A stretch of DNA of 64,000 nucleotides from contig NZ_RQEV01000012.1 in the NCBI RefSeq assembly GCF_004771275.1, positions 186,001 to 250,000 on the forward strand, written 5' to 3'. Position numbers and translations under genes: made by a program. Below, in pieces: positions 56,928 through 64,000 of this stretch (positions within the stretch are counted from its first letter, which is position 1; each line of letters begins with the position of its first letter). The DNA is from Leptospira fluminis (GTDB lineage: Bacteria > Spirochaetota > Leptospiria > Leptospirales > Leptospiraceae). The notes under the pieces were generated by a model. It did no database searches. It was not told the origin of the DNA and saw nothing but the letters and a program-made list of their open reading frames with translations.

Positions 56928-59900
56928 ATCCTCTCCGGAATACGTTTTTTCTAACGTCGGCCATCGCGGTTTTTTTTCTTTGCGGAGGAGTTTTTTCGGT
57001 TCGGGGGCAATCCGGGGATTTTTTCGAAGATCTCACTTCGGAAAGAAAGCCGGTTTATGGAAGTGAGAAAGAGGAAAAATATCCGATCCGAGCTATCGTG
57101 TTTAAAATGGAATCCTGGGAGGAGCATTTTTCCTGGGACGCGTTATTCGCTTTCGGGTACACGCATTATCCTAAATTCAAAGAATATAATGCGTATCCTT
57201 TCTTTTATCATCTAAAGGATAAAAATTCGAACTCTTACCGCAGTTGGTCCTTCCCTTTGTACTTTAGCCAACGCGTCGATAGAGGATCGTCCCGGGAAAG
57301 TTTTCATTTTTCCCTGTTTCACTCCTATTCCTACGAAGAGACTACGAATCATAAGAAGGAATCGATCCGGTTCCCTTCCTTTCTTCCCTTGGCGGGCAAG
57401 ACTTCCGAGGATTTTGCCAACGGAAGTAAGAGTACTTTCAGTTACTTTCTTCCCTTTCTTTTTTTCAAGAAAAACGAGGAAGCCTCCGATTGGACGCATT
57501 TCCTACTTTTTCATTCGGGAGAGGATCGTGATTCCAAATACGGCGCAGTACTTCCTCTGCTTTATTGGTCCAAAGGAAAATCCAAATCCCATCTTACCTT
57601 GCTTCCTCTTTTTTCCTATCGTTCCGATCAGGACGGACAGGAAGGGAATTTCATCTCTCCCTTTTTTTTCCGATCCTGGTCGGAGAACGCCTCCTTAAAC
57701 TCTTCCGAAACCAGTGCAGGGCTCCCTTGGCTTCTTTCCTTTCGATCGGAAAAGCGACAATTCGGAGAAGTTCTGGAATCGAATCTCTTTAGCCCGATTT
57801 TTTTCCGCAATTATTCCAGATCGATCGGTACGAGCAGCAATCTGCTTTATCTGATCGGATGGAAAAGCGGTCCCGAAAACGAATTGAAGTCGGCGTATTT
57901 CTTTCCGTTTTTGTTCTACAAAAAGGATTCCTATTTCACGGCTTTCCCGTTTTATTTCTCGGGGTCCTCGTCGGATCGTTCTTACTGGAACGTACTAGGA
58001 TTTGCGGGGGCGGGAGACGACGGAAACGAGAGATATTCCTACGTTTTCCCTTTTTATTATAGAAGCGAATCTCCTTCGGAGAGGTTCGGTCTGTACGGTC
58101 CTTTGGAAATCGGCCAAACCGGATCCTCATCCCAGTGGAATCTGCACCCTTTCTTTTATTCAGGACGGTCCGATTCGGGTTCCTTTTGGAACGTTTTAGG
58201 GATGATCGGCAGGGGTAAAAGCGAAACGGGAGAACAGAGATATTCATACGCCTTTCCGCTCTATTACCATAAAAACGGAGATTTCCGAATCTTCTTTCCC
58301 TTCTTTTTCCGTTTCGGATACGAAGAGAATGAATATTCTTCTTTTGGAATATTCCATTATGTGAAAAGATCCGCCGATCTCGACAGAACTTGGGCTTTGC
58401 TCTATTATTCCAAAGAGGACAGAAAGGAAAAGGAAACGTCGCAGATCCTGTTTCCGCTGTATTATTCTTGGGACACCCAAGCTAGTAAAGCTTCCATTTT
58501 TCTTCCGTTTTATCTGAAATACGAGGAAGAGGACAAATCTTTGGATCTGAACCTGGCTGGGTTTTCGTCCTCGAAATCCTTGGGCACTTTGCACGGCCTC
58601 ACTTCCGCTTCGGTCGGAATCAACGAGAAGGAAATCTACTTGGATACGGATTTTTCCTGGTTCTACAATCTGGTCCGAGTTTCGTATCGGGAGTCCATTT
58701 CGAAGGATTCCATTCTCTGGTGGAAAAGAAAGGTACCGGAGGTAAAGGAAATCCCTTCGTCTTCCGCTTCTCAACCGGGAGAAGACGGGCTCAGAAAATA
58801 TAAGACGTTATCCAGGGAAACTTCGAGATCCTTTTTCGGATTCAGTACCCTGTTCGGGATTTTGAGCTACGAAAGAGGGGACGAACGCAGACATTTTCGT
58901 CTTTTACCTTTGGCCTGGTATTCCTGGTCGGAAGCAACCAAGGACCAGGTGACCGTGTGGTTGTTGCCGCCCATTTTCAAGAGCAGGATCGGAGACCAGG
59001 AATACAACGTGATCTTCCCTTTTTATGCAAGGCAAGACGACGGTCCCGACTACCAGGAAGCCTGGATGATCCTAGGATTCCAGAGGGGTAAAAAAGGGGA
59101 AACTAAGGATTATTCCGTTTTATGGCCTCTATTTCGGACCTATTTTTCCCCCGATTCCTGGGGGTTCCGCGCTTTGCCCTTCGTTCTCCATGATTCCTCT
59201 CCGGAAAGAAAGAGAACGATTAGTATTTTGTATTATAATAATATTAAGATATCTCCGGAAGGAGAATCGTTCGGCTTTCATTCCTTTTTGCCTCCTTTGT
59301 ATCATTCCAGGGGTAACACGAGAACCTTGGCTTCCGGCAATAAGGAGTCCGACGGTTGGCAGCTTCTGCTTCCTTTCTTTTTCCGCACCTATGATTCCAT
59401 AGAAGGTCCGGTCGGAGGAAATTCTCTCGCAGAGGTATATACGCTTTTATCCTACTACAGGAAATCGTCGGATATCGCGGGCGGATTCGATACTACGTTC
59501 TTATTCCCTCTTTACTACTACCATCGGGCAAAGGCTCCGGGAGAATCGGCGGAACAGATCGAAAAAACGGATCTTGTCGTTCCGATCGGACTGTATTCCT
59601 GGAGAAAGGGGGAATCCAGTCGTTCCTTTTTTCTAGGTTATTATTCGGAAAAGGATCCGGGAGCATCCTACGGAAATCTATTGGGTATTTTCGCGTTTTC
59701 TAAAGTAACCGCTCCGGACGCGGAATTCTCCGAATCCAGGGTCTTTCCCTTCTTTTTTTCCGAATCCGCGGACGCCCAGACCTTCAGTAGATCGAAACTT
59801 CTCGTTCCTTTGCTTTACAGCTCCGTATCCTCCGAACTGAAGGACGGCACGTATTCTATCAGTGAAATCCTTACCCCTTTGTATTATAGGTATCGCAAGA

Positions 59901-61594
59901 CGGGAATCGTCGAACAGGAACGGGAAAGATCGGATCTGATCCTACCGTTGGGTCTGTATTTTCATCAGGATTTTTATTCCAGCTCCCGGTTTATCCTGGG
60001 ATATTATGCGAAGGAGAGTAGGGGTTTTTCCCATTGGTCCTTGTTCGGTCTGATCGCGTCCGAGAAGACGGAAACGGATACCTGGAAAAAAAGGAGCTTC
60101 AGAATCTCCCCTTTTCTTTTTACCGAGCTAAAGTCGGATTTGGAAAACGGTCAGGTTTATTCCAGCGTATTGGTTCCTCTTTTGTTCTATTCGGATTTCT
60201 CTCCGCATTCCTATACATGGAACGTTCTCCTCCTAGGAAATAGAACGAAATCCGAGACCGAAGATTCTTTTGCGATTTATCCGTTCTATTCCTCTTCGGA
60301 AACGGACTTGTACGGAACGAAAAGCAGAACGATTTGGGGGATTCCGTTTTATTACGAACGGACGGAAAAAGAATCGGGCCTTTGGGACTCGTTTTCCATT
60401 CACCCCTTCGGAGTGTTTTCCTCGGAAGGCAAAGGTAAGGATCGAGAAGATGAGAATTGGACGAACTTTTATTTTCTACCTCTTCCAACCTTGTACACGT
60501 CCGGCTCCCGGTCGGAAAGGGTTCTTTTTTGGTTAGGATTTTATTATCATCGAACGGAACCGACCCCGCAGAGCGAGTCCCAAGAAATCAGCTTCCTGAA
60601 ATTCCTGGCCTACAATCGTTCCCGATCGCAAAGCGGAAGCTCGAGCGATTTTCGTCTTTTTCCTTTGATTTCCTTTGGGGGAAGCGAAGGTATGGAAGAC
60701 AAGGGAAGAACGGAATCGACCACGAACTACGTATTTCCATTATTTTTTTATCATAGAGAAGTTCGGCCTTCCGGGGGAGTCTTTCATCTGAACCTAGGGA
60801 TCCTTTTCGATGTTGCGAAGGATTCCACGGTCGGATCCAATCGCCTGATCTTAGGGCCCTGGTATTCGAGCTTTCGTCCGGACTCGAGTTCTTGGGGGTT
60901 GCTGCCTCTGTTTCTCAGACATAGATCCACCGATTCGAATTTTTGGTTCGGCTTAGGAGCATATTCGTACGAGGACAAGGAAATCGATCGTTGGGGTTTC
61001 GCGGGAATTCTGGACGTAAATCGGGAATTAGCTCTCCGCAAAAGGAACGTGAACGTATTTTTGGGATTGTTTCACGGAGAATACGAAGAGGCGAGGACAA
61101 GATGGGCAATCCTAGGAAGGTTGGTGGCGGGCTATGAATCGGATCGGGATAGCTTCGATACGAATTTTTTATGGCTTCGTTGGAAACGGTCCCCCTCGGA
61201 AGGAATCGCGAATTTTCTTCCTCTTTACTATTATCATAGGGATGGCGGGGAAGTTTCCAACTTCGTTCCTCCGGTTTTGGGGTATTTTTCTTCCGGAAAA
61301 GACGGTCGATACGACATGGCCGGTTTAGGACTTTTGTACTACAGGAACGAATCCGTATCCGCGGGAGAAGACACGATGGTCGTGGCTTCCGGATTATTTT
61401 ATTACCGAGTCCGGCCCGAAAGAGGCTACCGGTCCATGGGGATATTAGCCTTGCCTTGGCTGGGGGGACTGCTTTGGGATTGGGAATACGAAACCCAAAC
61501 GGACTACAGCAAATACTCCATTCTACAAATCTTATATAGTAATACTACAAACGCGGGAAAAAATTACAGTAGGATATTCGGCATCCGATTCTGA
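56924..61594 (+). CDS. Giant exported Pro-aromatic repeat protein (1556 residues)
   Basis: A 1556-residue protein with an N-terminal signal peptide (hydrophobic residues about 8-26, likely cut near VRGQ). Nearly the whole mature chain is built from short strands of the type x-P-[FL]-[FYL]-[FY], such as FPFYYR, LPLFSY and FPLYYY. I count about 40 copies, spaced by polar Ser/Glu/Lys/Arg turns, and there is no catalytic motif. A larger tandem repeat of 121 residues is visible: VVPIGLY near residue 882 and LILPLGLY near 1003, each followed by FxLGYY and LLG/LFG. The last residues are FGIRF, an aromatic end typical of outer-membrane beta-barrels. I infer an envelope or outer-membrane protein of unknown function. 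It shares an ATGA overlap with the DUF167 gene. Confidence 0.75.
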   Translation: MNPLRNTFFLTSAIAVFFLCGGVFSVRGQSGDFFEDLTSERKPVYGSEKEEKYPIRAIVFKMESWEEHFSWDALFAFGYTHYPKFKEYNAYPFFYHLKDKNSNSYRSWSFPLYFSQRVDRGSSRESFHFSLFHSYSYEETTNHKKESIRFPSFLPLAGKTSEDFANGSKSTFSYFLPFLFFKKNEEASDWTHFLLFHSGEDRDSKYGAVLPLLYWSKGKSKSHLTLLPLFSYRSDQDGQEGNFISPFFFRSWSENASLNSSETSAGLPWLLSFRSEKRQFGEVLESNLFSPIFFRNYSRSIGTSSNLLYLIGWKSGPENELKSAYFFPFLFYKKDSYFTAFPFYFSGSSSDRSYWNVLGFAGAGDDGNERYSYVFPFYYRSESPSERFGLYGPLEIGQTGSSSQWNLHPFFYSGRSDSGSFWNVLGMIGRGKSETGEQRYSYAFPLYYHKNGDFRIFFPFFFRFGYEENEYSSFGIFHYVKRSADLDRTWALLYYSKEDRKEKETSQILFPLYYSWDTQASKASIFLPFYLKYEEEDKSLDLNLAGFSSSKSLGTLHGLTSASVGINEKEIYLDTDFSWFYNLVRVSYRESISKDSILWWKRKVPEVKEIPSSSASQPGEDGLRKYKTLSRETSRSFFGFSTLFGILSYERGDERRHFRLLPLAWYSWSEATKDQVTVWLLPPIFKSRIGDQEYNVIFPFYARQDDGPDYQEAWMILGFQRGKKGETKDYSVLWPLFRTYFSPDSWGFRALPFVLHDSSPERKRTISILYYNNIKISPEGESFGFHSFLPPLYHSRGNTRTLASGNKESDGWQLLLPFFFRTYDSIEGPVGGNSLAEVYTLLSYYRKSSDIAGGFDTTFLFPLYYYHRAKAPGESAEQIEKTDLVVPIGLYSWRKGESSRSFFLGYYSEKDPGASYGNLLGIFAFSKVTAPDAEFSESRVFPFFFSESADAQTFSRSKLLVPLLYSSVSSELKDGTYSISEILTPLYYRYRKTGIVEQERERSDLILPLGLYFHQDFYSSSRFILGYYAKESRGFSHWSLFGLIASEKTETDTWKKRSFRISPFLFTELKSDLENGQVYSSVLVPLLFYSDFSPHSYTWNVLLLGNRTKSETEDSFAIYPFYSSSETDLYGTKSRTIWGIPFYYERTEKESGLWDSFSIHPFGVFSSEGKGKDREDENWTNFYFLPLPTLYTSGSRSERVLFWLGFYYHRTEPTPQSESQEISFLKFLAYNRSRSQSGSSSDFRLFPLISFGGSEGMEDKGRTESTTNYVFPLFFYHREVRPSGGVFHLNLGILFDVAKDSTVGSNRLILGPWYSSFRPDSSSWGLLPLFLRHRSTDSNFWFGLGAYSYEDKEIDRWGFAGILDVNRELALRKRNVNVFLGLFHGEYEEARTRWAILGRLVAGYESDRDSFDTNFLWLRWKRSPSEGIANFLPLYYYHRDGGEVSNFVPPVLGYFSSGKDGRYDMAGLGLLYYRNESVSAGEDTMVVASGLFYYRVRPERGYRSMGILALPWLGGLLWDWEYETQTDYSKYSILQILYSNTTNAGKNYSRIFGIRF
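59567..60280 (+). repeat. 121-residue tandem repeat inside the giant protein
   Basis: Two consecutive units start with TDLVVPIGLY (about residue 882) and SDLILPLGLY (about residue 1003). Both continue with a FFLGYY/FILGYY strand, a NLLGIF/SLFGLI strand, an FPFFFS/SPFLFT strand and a VPLLYS/VPLLFY strand. The period is 121 residues (363 bases). The identity is moderate, so the duplication is old; DNA identity is low. Confidence 0.6.
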
Positions 61595-61606
61595 GAAAGG
61601 CAAAAA

Positions 61607-61632
61607 AAAGCCGGAGACGAATCTCCGGCTTT
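61607..61632 (-). terminator. Intrinsic terminator of groEL (and giant-protein gene)
   Basis: AAAGCCGGAGA at 61607-61617 pairs with TCTCCGGCTTT at 61622-61632, an eleven-base perfect stem with a CGAA loop. On the minus strand a run of eight Ts follows, making it the groEL terminator. On the plus strand the T-run is shorter, but it could also end the 1556-residue gene. Confidence 0.85.
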
Positions 61633-61656
61633 CGGACTTTTTGAAAGAACGGGGGC

Positions 61657-63315
<1,659 letters not shown>

Positions 63316-63603
63316 TTACTTCTTAACGATGGCGAGAATATCGCTCTCACGGATGATCAGATATTCTTTTCCGTCGGATTTGATCTCGGTTCCGGAATAT
63401 TTTCCGTAGAGCACAACGTCTCCGGATTTCACTTCCAGAGGAACGAGCTTACCGTCTTCATAACGTCCGCTTCCGACCTCGACCACTTTTCCTTCTTGGG
63501 GTTTTTCTTTTGCGGTATCGGGGACGAAGATGCTGCCGATTTTTTCTTCGGCTTCCTGTTTCGGCTCGACCAATACGCGGTCGCCTAATGGTTTAATCGC
63601 CAT
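63316..63603 (-). CDS. groES: 10 kDa chaperonin GroES
   Basis: A 95-residue co-chaperonin that caps GroEL. It begins [13 protein letters not shown], has the mobile loop with [17 protein letters not shown], then [15 protein letters not shown] and [13 protein letters not shown]. The length is normal. AAAGGAGA lies before the ATG. It is the first gene of groESL. Confidence 0.98.
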   Translation of the reverse strand: MAIKPLGDRVLVEPKQEAEEKIGSIFVPDTAKEKPQEGKVVEVGSGRYEDGKLVPLEVKSGDVVLYGKYSGTEIKSDGKEYLIIRESDILAIVKK

Positions 63604-63636
63604 AGACTTTTCTCCTTTGAGATTTAAAATAATTCC

Positions 63637-63663
63637 TTAGCACTTTCTTGGATAGAGTGCTGG
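63637..63663 (-). promoter_or_regulatory. CIRCE operator 1 (HrcA site), proximal
   Basis: TTAGCACTT at 63637-63645, a nine-base spacer, and GAGTGCTGG at 63655-63663 match the CIRCE consensus TTAGCACTC-N9-GAGTGCTAA with three differences, all in the outer or last positions. It lies 34-60 bases before the groES start codon, in the position of the transcript leader. Confidence 0.85.
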
Positions 63664-63701
63664 GGGTTCCGATTCAGCAAAAATCCGTGAGGAAAGGTTG
63701 T

Positions 63702-63728
63702 CAAGCACTTTGAGAGGGAGAGTGCTAA
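63702..63728 (-). promoter_or_regulatory. CIRCE operator 2 (HrcA site), distal, overlapping TTGACA
   Basis: CAAGCACTT at 63702-63710, a nine-base spacer and GAGTGCTAA at 63720-63728 form a CIRCE with a perfect right half. On the minus strand a TTGACA at 63704-63699 overlaps one arm and another lies at 63738-63733, so HrcA would block RNA polymerase here. No HrcA gene is in the window. Confidence 0.87.
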
Positions 63729-63889
63729 TTTTTGTCAATCTGGCGCAAATCTGCCCGGAATCTTTCACTTCTTCCGTTTTAAAAAACGGAGGTTTGCGGG
63801 AAATACCACCTCCTAAAAGAGGAAGAAAGGGGATCGATTTAAGGTTGCGGGGTCGGGTCGCGGAGTGGTATGATGGGGACGGAGGAATT
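63729..63889. other. Divergent spacer between groES promoter and the DUF962 gene
   Basis: With the CIRCE region this makes a 286-base gap without a gene. It holds the TTGACA at 63738-63733 (minus strand) and a palindrome TCCGTTT at 63773-63779 with AAACGGA at 63784-63790. No further promoter can be named with confidence. I see no open frame of note here. Confidence 0.5.
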
Positions 63890-64000
63890 CATGTCGGAAG
63901 AAATCAAATACAATACGCTCGGGGAATTTTGGCCTTTTTATCTGAGAGAGCACTCCAACAGATTCAATCGGTTTCTGCATTTTGTCGGAACGTCCATCGC
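63890..64000 (+). CDS. DUF962 / Mpo1-like membrane protein, 5' part
   Basis: The first 37 codons of a gene that runs past the window edge. The residues FWPFYLREHSNRFNRFLHFVGTS match the opening of the DUF962 (YGL010w/Mpo1-like) family, in which F-Y-x-x-E-H and N-R-x-x-H-F-x-G-T-S are conserved. Yeast Mpo1 is an iron-dependent dioxygenase of 2-hydroxy fatty acids; the bacterial role is unknown. GGAGG lies five bases before the ATG at 63890. An in-frame ATG pair at 63869 and 63872 is less well placed. Confidence 0.8.

Overview
The window most likely comes from a Leptospira species. The evidence is the mix of spirochaete-type features: gap-pgk-tpiA-secG order, an S18 with an extended N-terminus, groESL behind CIRCE elements, frequent TTG and GTG starts, many ATGA-type overlaps, and several conserved genes that I recognise only as Leptospira-type hypotheticals. 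The base composition looks close to half G+C by eye, which would fit an intermediate or environmental lineage better than L. interrogans. The species call is an inference. No rRNA, tRNA, insertion sequence, prophage or CRISPR array is visible.

Region 1 (1-19.1 kb) is a surface-polysaccharide locus. It opens with the end of a WbuB-like glycosyltransferase. A polyprenyl-phosphate sugar transferase, a Wzy-like polymerase, a Wzx-like flippase and a run of glycosyltransferases follow. A galactofuranose module comes next: UDP-galactopyranose mutase flanked by two GlfT2-like galactofuranosyltransferases. Beyond that are a GT2 enzyme, a DASS-type anion transporter, an SDR sugar epimerase, a CapA-like protein and a membrane GT-C-like protein. 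Together these could start, extend, polymerise and export an O-antigen that carries galactofuranose.

Region 2 (19.1-32.9 kb) is core information processing on the plus strand. It holds rpsF-ssb-rpsR-rplI-dnaB-aspS, then phoH-pgpH-ybeY-recO, a small membrane protein, argS, cinA and a propeller-like membrane protein. Many of these genes overlap, so translational coupling is likely.

Region 3 (32.9-39.2 kb) is on the minus strand: gap, pgk, tpiA, secG, an exported hypothetical protein, then a PAS histidine kinase and a response regulator fused to a GHKL ATPase domain. Region 4 (39.4-53.2 kb) is mixed. It contains a second GT-C-like membrane protein, a signal peptidase I-like protein without its catalytic dyad, a gamma-carbonic anhydrase-like protein, a type II GAPDH-like protein, cysK, a DUF2236 protein, topA, an ABC ATPase, a GHKL-HDOD protein, small proteins, an exported protein, panD, a Panacea-domain protein and lipB.

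Region 5 (53.2-61.6 kb) carries a two-helix membrane protein, a STAS/zinc-ribbon protein, murJ, a DUF167 protein and a 1556-residue exported protein built from Pro-aromatic repeats. Region 6 (61.6-64 kb) is groES-groEL with two CIRCE operators, plus the start of a DUF962/Mpo1-like gene. The candidates most worth pursuing are the giant repeat protein, the dyad-less signal peptidase homologue, the type II GAPDH-like protein, and the set of GHKL/HDOD/STAS signalling proteins.
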